Positions 9,001 to 17,732 of a DNA stretch of 63,990 bases are shown here, one piece after another; within the stretch, counting starts at the first letter, position 1; each line of letters begins with the position of its first letter. Origin of the DNA: Deltaproteobacteria bacterium (lineage in GTDB: Bacteria > Desulfobacterota > Desulfobulbia > Desulfobulbales > Desulfurivibrionaceae); assembly GCA_026388695.1 (NCBI GenBank), contig JAPLJH010000008.1, positions 1 to 63,990 of the forward strand. The letters run 5' to 3'. A program made the position numbers and the translations under genes. Below the pieces are notes generated by a model. It made no database searches, was not told where the DNA came from, and worked only from the letters and a program-made list of their open reading frames with translations.

Positions 9001-9300
9001 CTAAATCTGCATCCTCATGATCTCACGGTACGCATCAATAACCTTCTGCTGTACCCTGGTCATCATCCGAAAGGAGATACCCGATTTTTCCATGGCGATC
9101 ATGGTTTCATGAATATTGGCGTGTTCACCGGTGGCAAGCCCTTGCACCAGTTGATCAGCCTCCTGGCTCTGGCCGTTCACCTCGGCAATCGACCGGCTGA
9201 GAATCTCGGAAAATCCCGTGCCCGCGACGCCTGGCGTGCCAGGAGACTTAAGCGGTGCGGCGCCGGGCAGGCTAATCGGCTGCATGGTTATCTCTTTCAT
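9001..9300 (-). CDS. fliE: Flagellar hook-basal body complex protein FliE
   Basis: FliE is the adaptor between the MS ring and the proximal rod. The 99-residue product carries the diagnostic C-terminal block HETMIAMEKSGISFRMMTRV followed by VIDAYREIMRMQI, which defines the family. GGAGGTATATAG before the ATG supports the start at 9300. It lies between flgC (62 nt upstream) and fliF (37 nt downstream), the usual position. Length is normal and nothing appears unusual. Confidence 0.95.
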   Translation of the reverse strand: MKEITMQPISLPGAAPLKSPGTPGVAGTGFSEILSRSIAEVNGQSQEADQLVQGLATGEHANIHETMIAMEKSGISFRMMTRVQQKVIDAYREIMRMQI

Positions 9301-9363
9301 CTATATACCTCCAGTTACACAGGGTTTGCTTGACAAATTAATCCAGCCAATTTCAACCAGCAA

Positions 9364-9801
9364 TTATCTGCCGATCTCCAGGGCCTTAAGCGCCATACTT
9401 TTGACAGCATCCAGAGCCGTAACATTGGCTTCATACGAGCGCTTCGCGCTCATCATGTCCACCATCTGCTCGGCCACGTTGACGTTGGGAAGGCGAACCA
9501 CCCCGTTGGCATCGGCGTCCGGGTGCGATGGATCATAGACCTCCTTGAATGGGGCCTTGTCTTCGCTTACCTGCACCACCTCAACCTTGCGGAGACGCTC
9601 GGTGGTGGAGTTGAGCGTGTCCTGAAAATTAACTCCCTCCACAGGCTTGGCCGCGAAGACCACGGATTTAGCCCTGTACGGCCCGCCCTCGATGGTCCGG
9701 GTGGTGTTGGCGTTGGCCAGGTTCATGGCCGCGATGTTGAGCCTAGCCCTCTCCGCCTTGAGCGCGGAGCCGCTGATCTGCATAGCTGTTAAAGTATCCA
9801 T
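9364..9801 (-). CDS. flgC: Flagellar basal-body rod protein FlgC
   Basis: FlgC is a proximal rod subunit exported through the flagellar gate. The 145-residue protein has the N-terminal rod/hook motif, here SALKAERARLNIAAMNLANA with the ANANTT segment, and the C-terminal helix VAEQMVDMMSAKRSYEANVT followed by AVKSMALKALEIGR. Both ends form the D0 coiled coil typical of axial proteins. Only one base separates the flgB stop from the flgC ATG, and GGGAGG lies inside the end of flgB, so translation is probably coupled. Confidence 0.96.
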   Translation of the reverse strand: MDTLTAMQISGSALKAERARLNIAAMNLANANTTRTIEGGPYRAKSVVFAAKPVEGVNFQDTLNSTTERLRKVEVVQVSEDKAPFKEVYDPSHPDADANGVVRLPNVNVAEQMVDMMSAKRSYEANVTALDAVKSMALKALEIGR

Positions 9802-9804
9802 TTA

Positions 9805-10191
9805 TTATTTGCCTCCCTCGTCAATGGCATAGCGCAGTGAATCGAATTTTTTCCCGATGGTCTTGGCTATCACCTGAAACATCAGCTGATTTTCAGCCAT
9901 CTTGACCATCTCCTGATCCAGGTCCACCGGCCGTTTCTCGCTGGCAAACTCCCTGGTTTTGCTGGCTTCCATGGCATCAAGCTGCATGTGCCCTTTGTCG
10001 GTTCTGGCCAACTCCCCTTGGCCGTTCATCACACTCTGCATGACCTTGGCAAAATTAAAATCCTGCCCCGTATAACCCGGAGTTTCAAGGTTTGCGACGT
10101 TGGATTGGATCAGCCCCTGCCGCTCCTGGCGCAAGGTAAGCGCCTGACGCATGGTTTCGATATTGACGTCGAACAATTTATTTATGGGCAT
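9805..10191 (-). CDS. flgB: Flagellar basal-body rod protein FlgB
   Basis: FlgB is the most proximal rod subunit. I place the start at ATG 10189-10191, because AAGGAGAATGCT sits directly before it and the longer frame would run through the sigma-54 promoter. The 128-residue protein shows RQERQGLIQSNVANLETPGY (the axial-protein N-terminal motif), FNFAKVMQSVMNG, and the C-terminal helix MVKMAENQLMFQVIAKTIGK. Length and motifs are typical. It is the first gene of the flgB-flgC-fliE-fliF-fliG-fliH-fliI-fliJ-motE transcript. Confidence 0.95.
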   Translation of the reverse strand: MPINKLFDVNIETMRQALTLRQERQGLIQSNVANLETPGYTGQDFNFAKVMQSVMNGQGELARTDKGHMQLDAMEASKTREFASEKRPVDLDQEMVKMAENQLMFQVIAKTIGKKFDSLRYAIDEGGK

Positions 10192-10233
10192 AGCATTCTC
10201 CTTTTGTGGATCAAACAGCTTGCCAGATTGTTC

Positions 10234-10249
10234 TGCAAAAAAAGTGCCA
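10234..10249 (-). promoter_or_regulatory. Sigma-54 (-24/-12) promoter for the flgB operon
   Basis: The minus-strand sequence TGGCACTTTTTTTGCA matches TGGCAC-N5-TTGCA exactly, with 12 nt between the GG and GC dinucleotides. Transcription should start near 10224, about 33 nt before the flgB ATG. The sigma-54 activator gene (FlrC type) lies just upstream at 10452-11891. The rest of 10192-10451 shows no other feature. Confidence 0.85.
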
Positions 10250-10451
10250 CCGCCCAATAAATTTTCCCCAACAGGGGGGGGAACATCGAAAAAAATGGCG
10301 TTTTCACAAAGGGAAAGGAATTACAGAAAGGATACGACCGAAAGAAAGACACGATATTGGGCGGGGTAAAACAACGCAACACATTGAAATACAACAATAA
10401 AAAAATCACAGACACCACAACAGCGACCACCACCGGCCAAAGCATGAGGCT

Positions 10452-11891
10452 TTAATCGATCATGCCCTGGGAACGATACTCATGCAGTTTATTACGCAAG
10501 GTGCGGACACTGATCCCGAGAATCTCGGCCGCATGTGTCCGATTATTGTCGTTTGCCTGCAAGGCCTGTAAGATCATTTGACGCTCCACCTCCCGCAAGG
10601 TCTGCATCCCGACATCCATGGCAGCGGAGGTGTTGGCCGCCGCCACTGCGGAATGGCCGGTTACCGGGGAAACAACAGCCACTGCGGATTCGATTCTGGT
10701 CGGCGGCTCGACATCATCCCAGAAATCCCACAGATCAAGCTCATGGCCCCGAGAAAGGAGCATGGCCCGCTCAATCAGGTTCTCCATCTCCCGCACATTG
10801 CCTGGCCAGCCATAGTCGGCAAACCTGGCCCAGACGGCGGCGGAAGGCTTTTTCACCGGCTTGCCATATTGAGCCGCGTACTTCAAAATGAAAAAGTCCA
10901 CCAGCGCCCCGACATCCTCCCGGCGTTCGCGCAGGGGAGGCAGTTTCAGGGGGATGACGTTCAAGCGATAATACAGATCCTGCCGAAACGTACCGTCCTT
11001 CACCGCCTGTTCCAGATCACGATTGGTGGTGGCCAGCACATGCACATCGATCTTAAAAGGGGCTCTGCCCCCCAACCGATCGACCTCTTCCTCCTGGAGC
11101 ACCCGCAGGAGTTTGGCCTGGAGGTGCAGGGGGAGCTCCCCGATCTCATCCAACAGCAGAGTGCCGCCGTCAGCCAGCTCGAATTTCCCTTTCTTGGTGA
11201 CAATGGCCCCGGTAAAAGCCCCCTTCTCATGGCCGAACAGCTCGCTTTCCAGGAGCCCTTCCGGCAAAGCGGCGCAGTTCAAGGCCACGAACGGCCCGTT
11301 TTTTCGCCCACTCTCCAGATGGATAAAGCGGGCAAAGACCTCCTTGCCCGTGCCGGATTCACCGAGGATGAGCACGGTTGCCTTACTGGAGGCCACGCTT
11401 CTGGCCCGGTCCATGAGTTGCAACAGTTTGGGGTTCTGACCGATGATCGGTTTTTCAAGGGCAGGCGCTTCCCCGGCTTTCTGCGGTCCTGGCCGGTCGG
11501 CCAGTTGCGGCAACCTGCGTGCCAGGGCAAAAACCCTGGCCACCGTCTCCTCGATAACCTCCACCGGAAACGGCTTTAAGAGATAATCAAAGGCCCCCTG
11601 CTTCATGGCCTCCACCGCTGTATCCACCGTGGCGAAACCGGTCATGATCACCACCGGCAGGTCTGGACGCAGCGCCTTTACCTGCCGCAAAAGCTCAAGG
11701 CCATCCATGCCCGGCATCTTTATATCGGTAATCACCAACTCAGGCGGCTGCCTGGCGATCATCTCCAGAGCCATTCCGCCATTTTCCGCAACCGCGACTT
11801 CGTGGCCATTGCGGCTCAGCGCCTCAAAAAGGGCAACACGCATGTTCTGCTCATCGTCCACAATCAGTATCTTATGGGTCTGTTCAGACAT
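10452..11891 (-). CDS. FlrC-like sigma-54-dependent flagellar response regulator
   Basis: This is a 479-residue NtrC-family activator that should switch on sigma-54 flagellar promoters such as those at 10.24 and 2.41 kb. It has an N-terminal receiver (about 6-120, phospho-acceptor D56 in VITDIKMPG), a central AAA+ domain with Walker A GESGTGKE at 177-184 and the sigma-54 contact loop GAFTGA at 224-229, and a C-terminal Fis-type helix-turn-helix (about 435-475, HAAEILGISVRTLRNKL). All key residues are present. It overlaps the kinase gene upstream by 8 nt, which pairs them as a two-component system. FleR/FlrC is the closest functional match; the assignment to flagella comes from context. Confidence 0.88.
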   Translation of the reverse strand: MSEQTHKILIVDDEQNMRVALFEALSRNGHEVAVAENGGMALEMIARQPPELVITDIKMPGMDGLELLRQVKALRPDLPVVIMTGFATVDTAVEAMKQGAFDYLLKPFPVEVIEETVARVFALARRLPQLADRPGPQKAGEAPALEKPIIGQNPKLLQLMDRARSVASSKATVLILGESGTGKEVFARFIHLESGRKNGPFVALNCAALPEGLLESELFGHEKGAFTGAIVTKKGKFELADGGTLLLDEIGELPLHLQAKLLRVLQEEEVDRLGGRAPFKIDVHVLATTNRDLEQAVKDGTFRQDLYYRLNVIPLKLPPLRERREDVGALVDFFILKYAAQYGKPVKKPSAAVWARFADYGWPGNVREMENLIERAMLLSRGHELDLWDFWDDVEPPTRIESAVAVVSPVTGHSAVAAANTSAAMDVGMQTLREVERQMILQALQANDNNRTHAAEILGISVRTLRNKLHEYRSQGMID

Positions 11892-13005
11892 CTTTTCCCC
11901 GACTGATTTCTGCTGCCGCCCCGGACTCTGATGGCAGCAGCACCCTGAAGGTGGCGCCCCTACCCGATTCGCTCTCTACCTCGATCAATCCGTGATGCGC
12001 CTCGGCAATAGCATGGCTGATGGCCAGACCTAGCCCGCGATTCCTGCCCTTAGTCGAGAAAAACGGATCAAAAATTTTCTGTAGGTTTTCCGGGGCAATC
12101 CCCGCCCCGAAGTCCTGCACCCTGATCTCCACCAAGGCGCCATGCTCACGGTCCGGTGGCAGGGTACGCAAGCCCAAGGAAAACGTTCCACCCTTCGGCA
12201 TGCTCTCCATGGCGTTCAAGCCGAGATTGAGCAGGAGCTGCCCCAGCAGGGCCTGGTCACCCAATAGATATGCCTGATCCGCCTCAATCCGGCTTTCCAT
12301 GAGTATACCATGCTCGCCGGCCATTTCACGGAGAGTTTCCATGCTTTTTTTGAGCACCGCGACCATATCCAACTCCTGCATCTGCGGGTGCAGAACCCCG
12401 GAAAAGGTCACAAAATTATCCAGCAAATGATGCATGGTTCGCACCGCCCCCAGCATCCGGGCTGCCACCCGCTCATTGTCTGGATCAGCCGCCAGCTCCC
12501 GCTTGAGAATCGAGGCGTACAGCTCAAGACTGCCCAGCGGATTCTTCAATTCCTGGCTCATGGCCTCGGCCATCTCCTGCATCGCGGCAAAACGTTTGCT
12601 CCGATCGAGATGCATCTCCATCAGAGCCGGAAAGGTCACATCCTCCAAAGAGAGGAAAAAACCGGCCACATGCAGGAATGGACTTTGCAAATCGTTACGA
12701 CTGATGAGGATACAGCGTTTTTCCGCCCCGCCGTTCGATGCCTGCACCTCACAGAGCAAGCGGCCCCCGGATAGACGTAAGGCCGCAAGCTCATGGGTCA
12801 GGCCGAACTTTTGGGAGAGCAATCCCCAGCAGGTTTTATTCTGGAGGGAAGCCCCGCCAAGACCGAGAAGCTGAGTGGCCCTCTGATTCACCGCCAGCAA
12901 GTTGCCCTGCCGGTCGGCAAGCAGAATCCCGCCCGGCAGACTTTCGATCATGGCAAAAAAGAATTCCTGCAGATGCTCAGGGGTGTCAAAGCTCACTTGC
13001 GCCAT
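11884..13005 (-). CDS. FlrB-like flagellar sensor kinase lacking the H-box histidine
   Basis: A cytoplasmic PAS-histidine kinase of 373 residues, counted from ATG 13003-13005. The PAS-like domain (about 15-130) contains SLPGGILLADRQGNLLAVNQ. The dimerisation region reads AMSQELKNPLGSLELYASIL, where relatives have H-E-x-K/R-N-P-L. The position of the phospho-accepting His is Gln151 (codon CAG at 12553-12555). The ATP-binding domain looks sound: N-box LLLNLGLNAMESM, G1 DFGAGI and G2 GLGLAI. No TM segment is seen. It pairs with the regulator gene downstream (8-nt overlap). With Gln it should not autophosphorylate in the normal way, so the regulator may get phosphate elsewhere or the protein may work by binding. 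Confidence 0.82.
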   Translation of the reverse strand: MAQVSFDTPEHLQEFFFAMIESLPGGILLADRQGNLLAVNQRATQLLGLGGASLQNKTCWGLLSQKFGLTHELAALRLSGGRLLCEVQASNGGAEKRCILISRNDLQSPFLHVAGFFLSLEDVTFPALMEMHLDRSKRFAAMQEMAEAMSQELKNPLGSLELYASILKRELAADPDNERVAARMLGAVRTMHHLLDNFVTFSGVLHPQMQELDMVAVLKKSMETLREMAGEHGILMESRIEADQAYLLGDQALLGQLLLNLGLNAMESMPKGGTFSLGLRTLPPDREHGALVEIRVQDFGAGIAPENLQKIFDPFFSTKGRNRGLGLAISHAIAEAHHGLIEVESESGRGATFRVLLPSESGAAAEISRGKDV

Positions 13006-13045
13006 CAGATAACCCGGCCTGGACAACGTATCTCGGTCACCATTT

Positions 13046-15154
13046 TCACCGGGCAGCCTTTCTCGATTTTCTTCCCAAATCAATTTCAATCTGATTCAGA
13101 ATAGTTTTCGCCTTTTTCTTGAGCAGCTCGTCCGGCCCAGCCTGCGCCTTCTGAAGATGCCCGCGGCCCTTCTCCATCTCCCCGGCCTTGCGGAACAGAT
13201 CACCCAACTGGAGATGGATCTGCTGGGCAGCCTTGCTGTCCTTGGGCATCTCCCCGTCGACTCCGGCCAAATAAGCGTCAATGGCCGACTGAGCGCCCTG
13301 TCCGGCCAAACCGTCGCCGAACTCTCGGTACCAGCCTTGCAAGGCCTCCGGCCCCAGCCATTTATTCTGCCGAGACCGAGAAAGAACCTCAACCCCCTCG
13401 GGATACAACCCAAGGGTGACCAGCATCCGCAGACGCGCTTCCACATAGACCTTTATTTTTGCCGGAACAGGAGCAGCAGCCGTGGCCTTGGCATACCAAC
13501 AAAGAGCCTCGTTTTTTTTCCCTTGGGCCTCATTGAGCTTGCCGGTCAGGTAAAGAAATTCCCCAAGATATTCGCTATCTTTATATATCTCCTGGGCATA
13601 GCGGAGCAGCCTCTCGGCGGCGGCCATATTTTTCTGGAGCAGATAGACCTCGGCCCTCCGGCTATAGAGATCGGCTTTGTCTTCATCTGCCAAGGGCAGA
13701 CCCTGGGCTCGAAAATAGACGGTGGAGGCCTGGTCAAGCAAGGACAACGCTTCGAGCGCCTGCCCAACCAGATAGAGAAAACGCCCATTGTCCAAGGTGC
13801 TGACTTGCCGGTATTCAGCAACATACAATTGATAGAGCTTCTCGTATTCTTTCCGGGCCAGAAACCCTTCCCCGAGATAGAGCAGTATCTTACCGGAAAA
13901 ATTTTCCTTTTTTCCGGGATTGAGTCCCGGCTTGTCGTGGTGCAGATAGCTCCCGCCAATATCAGCGGCAGACTCGGCGTTATTGCGGGCCTGATAGCGA
14001 AGAAACAATGCGCGCCGGGCGTCCTGGGCGATAGGCTCGCCAGGAAACGCCTCAACCACGGCGAGGAAAGGCTTATCGCCCTCCGGGTCGGTCAGGTCAG
14101 GAGCTGGCTGCCCCTTGGCCGTTCTCCGTTCCGGATTATCCATATACTCAGCCCGCCGGAACTTTGCCAGAACAGCGATCCGATCCTCACGGGTGCCATC
14201 TTCGAGCACTCGTTCATAGAGCTTCATGGCCGTACGTCCATCCCCCCCCCGCAGATAACTCTCGCCCAGCTCAAAAAGAATCTCCCCCCGGTCGGCAGGG
14301 TTCTCGGCCAGATTCAGATAATGAAACAGGGAATTCCTGGCATCCTCATCCCTGCCAACCCGCAGATAGACATAGCCGAGCTTGCGGAGCAACTGCGGAT
14401 CCCGGTAGTGATAGTCTGGATATTTTTCAAAAAGCGCGGCAAAGGTTTTCAAGGCTCCGACCGGATCCTTGCTGGCAGCCATCATCTCACCCAGACCCAT
14501 CATAGCCTTGGCCTTGATCTCGTCATTGCCGGACTCAGAAACCTTCTTATAAATCTCCAGCGCTTCAGCCACCTTGCCCACGGCAAAAAGGGTATCTGCC
14601 TGCGCAAGTCGTGCCTGATCCAACAAGGGGGAATCGGGATAGCGAGTGAGGAAAAGCTTAAAATAGATGAGCGCTTCACGGTAGAAACGCATGCGGTAAT
14701 GGGCGTAGCCGACCTCGTAATATGCCTCGGCCGCTCTTTTCGCCTTTGGAAAATCAGCGCCATATCTGCGGAAGATGTCGCGGACTTTGTCCCATTCCGG
14801 GGTTGCGCTCTTCATGGCCATCTGTTTCAAGATTTGGGCTGCCTGCCAGAGCGCCTCTTCCGCCTGATCCGTTTCGCGGAATTTTTCGTAGTATCGCTGA
14901 TACGCGGCAGAGGCCTTTGCCAGATCCCCGGCCTTTGCCGCCTCCACCGCCTCCTGCCAAACATCGGCCGGAATCTCCACAGGCACCGCCTTCTCCTTCT
15001 CCGCCTTGGCCTTGGCTGGAGACGGCGCGGCTTCCTTGGCCCAGCTCTGTTCCGACCCAAGCCCTCCCACAAGAAGGCCAAAGCCGAAAAGAATACAGAG
15101 CGGCAGGACACGAAGAGCATGGGATAGATGGATATTTTTCATGATTTCTTTCAC
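13046..15154 (-). CDS. TPR-repeat envelope protein of the flagellar locus
   Basis: A 702-residue protein with a signal-type N-terminus (hydrophobic core about 12-34, LRVLPLCILFGFGLLVGGLG), an Ala/Lys-rich linker, and then tetratricopeptide repeats over most of its length. Examples are AYYEVGYAHYRMRFYREALI, ILFELGESYLRGGDGRTAMK and HLQLGDLFRKAGEMEKGRGH. It is probably exported and acts as a protein-binding scaffold in the periplasm. Large TPR proteins sit next to sigma-54 regulators in many deltaproteobacterial flagellar loci, but the role is not known to me. ATG at 15140-15142 is a possible later start. It is followed by the FlrB-like kinase gene 40 nt downstream. Confidence 0.7.
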   Translation of the reverse strand: MKEIMKNIHLSHALRVLPLCILFGFGLLVGGLGSEQSWAKEAAPSPAKAKAEKEKAVPVEIPADVWQEAVEAAKAGDLAKASAAYQRYYEKFRETDQAEEALWQAAQILKQMAMKSATPEWDKVRDIFRRYGADFPKAKRAAEAYYEVGYAHYRMRFYREALIYFKLFLTRYPDSPLLDQARLAQADTLFAVGKVAEALEIYKKVSESGNDEIKAKAMMGLGEMMAASKDPVGALKTFAALFEKYPDYHYRDPQLLRKLGYVYLRVGRDEDARNSLFHYLNLAENPADRGEILFELGESYLRGGDGRTAMKLYERVLEDGTREDRIAVLAKFRRAEYMDNPERRTAKGQPAPDLTDPEGDKPFLAVVEAFPGEPIAQDARRALFLRYQARNNAESAADIGGSYLHHDKPGLNPGKKENFSGKILLYLGEGFLARKEYEKLYQLYVAEYRQVSTLDNGRFLYLVGQALEALSLLDQASTVYFRAQGLPLADEDKADLYSRRAEVYLLQKNMAAAERLLRYAQEIYKDSEYLGEFLYLTGKLNEAQGKKNEALCWYAKATAAAPVPAKIKVYVEARLRMLVTLGLYPEGVEVLSRSRQNKWLGPEALQGWYREFGDGLAGQGAQSAIDAYLAGVDGEMPKDSKAAQQIHLQLGDLFRKAGEMEKGRGHLQKAQAGPDELLKKKAKTILNQIEIDLGRKSRKAAR

Positions 15155-15223
15155 AGAGGTCCGGGTCGAGCGTGTCTGCTGATTACCAGGCCACGCACCA
15201 GACAGAAGGGGCGCACCCTTTTC

Positions 15224-16606
15224 CTACGCCTCGGCAGAAGAGGAAGCCAACTTGAATCGTTTCATCTTCTCAATCAGGGTGGTCCGGTTCACATTCAAAA
15301 GCTTGGCAGCCCTGTTCTTGACCCAGTCCGTCTGTTCAAGGGCTTGCAGGATCAAGCGTTTTTCAAAATCAGCCAGCACCTCATTGAGGAAAAATCCCTG
15401 CACGGGAAGTTCCTCAAACCGCTCGACCGGCACGGTTCCCGCCTCCAGCAAGCGCTCCGGCAGATCAGCCACAGAAAGCACATCGCTGCCAGCAAGAATC
15501 ACCATGCGTTCCAGCATGTTTTCAAGCTCCCGCACATTACCGGGCCAGGCATAGTGCGCGAACCGGACCATGACCTCATCCGCCACCCCCTTGATTTTTT
15601 TCTTCCGGAGCCGGTTAAACCTGGCCACGAAATGCTCGACCAGCAGAGGGATATCCTGGAGCCGCTCCCGCAGGGGCGGCGCCTCGATGGGAATAACATT
15701 GAGGCGGTAATAGAGATCTTCCCGAAAACGCCCGGCCTGTACCTCCTGCTCAAGATCCCTGTTGGTCGCGGCAATCACCCGAAAATCCGAACTGATGGTT
15801 TTGGTGCCGCCGATCCGTTCAAACTCTTTTTCCTGGAGAACCCGCAACAGTTTTACCTGGAGCATGGGACTCATCTCGGAGATCTCATCCAGAAAAACCG
15901 TGCCCCCATTGGCCAATTCAAAGCGGCCCAGCCGGGTCCGAATCGCGTGGGTAAACGCCCCTTTTTCATGGCCAAACAACTCGCTTTCCAGCAGCTCGCC
16001 AGGGATTGCCCCGCAATTCACCGGCACAAAAGGCCCGGCGCCGCGAACTCCTTCGTAATGGAGGGCCTGGGCTATAAGCTCTTTGCCGGTGCCGGATTCG
16101 CCCCTTACCAACACAGTGGTCTCGGCATCGCAGACTTTTTTGATCAGAGAAAAAACCTGCCGCATGGCGCTGCTGTTGCCGATGATGGCGGAGCACCCTT
16201 TCCCGGCCTTTACCGGAACCGGATCTGGCGAGGAAACCCGGCGGCTCACCCCGGCCTTGTCCAGAGCGGCATCGAGGCGGCTGTCGCTCACCGGCGCCTC
16301 AAGGTAATCGATCACCCCGGCCTGCAAGGCGACAACCGCATCCTTGACCGACGGGTCGCTTGCCGCCACGATAACCGCCACCGACGAAACGACATCTTGG
16401 AGATCACTCAGAAAAGAACCATGGGGCTGGAGCGAGGACACCGCGAGAAGGATCGCCTGACACTGGTTTTCGTCAAGCCAGCGCCGGGCTTCCGCCTCGG
16501 AACGGACCACAGCCAGGGCCAGGTCTTTTTTCTGTAGAGCTTTGACAAGCTCGGAAGAACGACCGGAAGAATCAAGAAGCAGAAGGAGCAGGGGATTGTG
16601 CGTCAT
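15224..16606 (-). CDS. FlrA/FleQ-like sigma-54 regulator with degenerate receiver
   Basis: The 460-residue protein has an N-terminal receiver-like domain (about 5-115) that lacks the acidic pocket and the phospho-acceptor Asp, as in FleQ and FlrA. The AAA+ domain (about 140-370) has Walker A GESGTGKE at 169-176 and Walker B TVFLDEISEM. The C-terminal Fis-type helix-turn-helix (about 415-455) reads NRAAKLLNVNRTTLIEKMKR. The sigma-54 loop reads GAFTHA (His220) instead of GAFTGA. From domain layout and position, it is a candidate flagellar master regulator not controlled by phosphorylation. c-di-GMP control, as in FleQ, is possible but not shown. Confidence 0.75.
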   Translation of the reverse strand: MTHNPLLLLLLDSSGRSSELVKALQKKDLALAVVRSEAEARRWLDENQCQAILLAVSSLQPHGSFLSDLQDVVSSVAVIVAASDPSVKDAVVALQAGVIDYLEAPVSDSRLDAALDKAGVSRRVSSPDPVPVKAGKGCSAIIGNSSAMRQVFSLIKKVCDAETTVLVRGESGTGKELIAQALHYEGVRGAGPFVPVNCGAIPGELLESELFGHEKGAFTHAIRTRLGRFELANGGTVFLDEISEMSPMLQVKLLRVLQEKEFERIGGTKTISSDFRVIAATNRDLEQEVQAGRFREDLYYRLNVIPIEAPPLRERLQDIPLLVEHFVARFNRLRKKKIKGVADEVMVRFAHYAWPGNVRELENMLERMVILAGSDVLSVADLPERLLEAGTVPVERFEELPVQGFFLNEVLADFEKRLILQALEQTDWVKNRAAKLLNVNRTTLIEKMKRFKLASSSAEA

Positions 16607-16964
16607 ACCACCATCATGAATTTCTTGTTTTCTTGTAACTATCCAGCTTGATGCCGGGATTGAACGAAAGCCACGGAACGTAACTGTTCAGCAGTGCCAC
16701 AGATGCGCGAAAGAGGCCTGCGAAGTGTGCTATTGCGCATGAGCAGGTCGATGACAAAGCAGATGCGGTGCTGCTGGATAGTTACCTGTTTTCTTTTAAT
16801 AAATTTCAGAGCTTATGTTCTTTTGCATACATTATTCACAAAAAAAGTGTCAATTTTTTTTCACATGCTATATTTTATCAATAATTATTAAAATGTTATG
16901 TATTAGTGTGGCTTGGCTGCCATCCGGAGGGCATTGCCTCCGTCCGACTAAAAAAGGTTTTCAC
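16607..16964. other. Divergent intergenic region between the FlrA-like gene and ftsE
   Basis: This 358-bp gap holds one palindromic element (16635-16785) and an AT-rich stretch (about 16786-16915) likely to carry the ftsE promoter. I could not pick a single convincing -35/-10 pair. No open frame here looks like a gene. Confidence 0.5.
16635..16785 (-). repeat. Dispersed palindromic element, copy 2 (upstream of ftsE)
   Basis: The core 16680-16785 runs from GTAACTGTTCAGCAGTGCCG to GCTGCTGGATAGTTAC. A further outer half-site, GTAACTATCCAGC at 16635-16647, is the exact complement of the right end, so this copy may extend over 151 bp. It is the only copy not placed at a stop codon. Confidence 0.8.
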
Positions 16965-17693
16965 ATGCCGAGAGACGCAAGCACGGACAAACCCCTGGTT
17001 GAGCTGGTAAACGTCACCAAGATCTATCCGCCCGATGTTGTTGCTGTAGAAGACGTTTCCCTGCGGATCTACAAGGGAGAGATTCTTTTTCTCACCGGCA
17101 TGAGCGGAGCGGGCAAAACAACCCTGATCAAACTGATCTGCCGCCTGGAAACGCCCACCCGCGGCCTCATTGAGGTGGCCGGTCGCGATCTTTCCCAGAT
17201 CAGCACGGCAGGCGTCCAACGCATGCGTCAAAAAATCGGCGTTGCCTACCAGGATTTCAGGCTGTTGGACAAACAAACCGTGCTCCAGAACATTGCCATG
17301 GCAATGGAGGTGACGTACGCAAGCACCAAGGTCATTCGAGCGAGGGTTGAGGAATTGCTGGCCCTGCTCAACCTCTCCGACAAACGGGATAAGCTGGCTA
17401 GCGAACTCTCCCGCGGAGAACAGCAACGGGTGGCCCTGGCGCGGGCCGCCGCCAATGGTCCAAGCCTGCTTCTGGCCGATGAGCCGACCGGCAACCTTGA
17501 CCCGGCGGCGACGGAATTGGTCATCAATCTCTTCCGGCACCTCAACGAAAAAAATGGTTCGACCATCGTGGTCGCCACCCATGATCCGTCGATTTACGCG
17601 GAAACGGAGCACCGGGTCATGACGCTTAATAACGGACAGCTTTCCGCCCATCCCAACCGCTCGCCACGTCAGATCGAACTTTTTGAAGCGTAG
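16965..17693 (+). CDS. ftsE: Cell-division ATP-binding protein FtsE
   Basis: FtsE is the ATPase of the FtsEX complex, which transmits division-ring signals across the inner membrane to activate peptidoglycan hydrolases. The 242-residue protein has Walker A GMSGAGKT, a Q-loop in VAYQDFRLL, a signature motif LSRGEQQR (most ABC proteins have LSGGQ; FtsE often varies) and Walker B LLLADEPTGNLD. I chose ATG 16965 because AAAAAGG lies 7 nt upstream and the ABC domain begins shortly after. It is first in the operon ftsE-ftsX-envC-ctpA. Confidence 0.93.
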   Translation: MPRDASTDKPLVELVNVTKIYPPDVVAVEDVSLRIYKGEILFLTGMSGAGKTTLIKLICRLETPTRGLIEVAGRDLSQISTAGVQRMRQKIGVAYQDFRLLDKQTVLQNIAMAMEVTYASTKVIRARVEELLALLNLSDKRDKLASELSRGEQQRVALARAAANGPSLLLADEPTGNLDPAATELVINLFRHLNEKNGSTIVVATHDPSIYAETEHRVMTLNNGQLSAHPNRSPRQIELFEA

Positions 17694-17732
17694 CCGCCGC
17701 TAAGCCCCCCAAGTTTTAAGGAGCACCAGACC

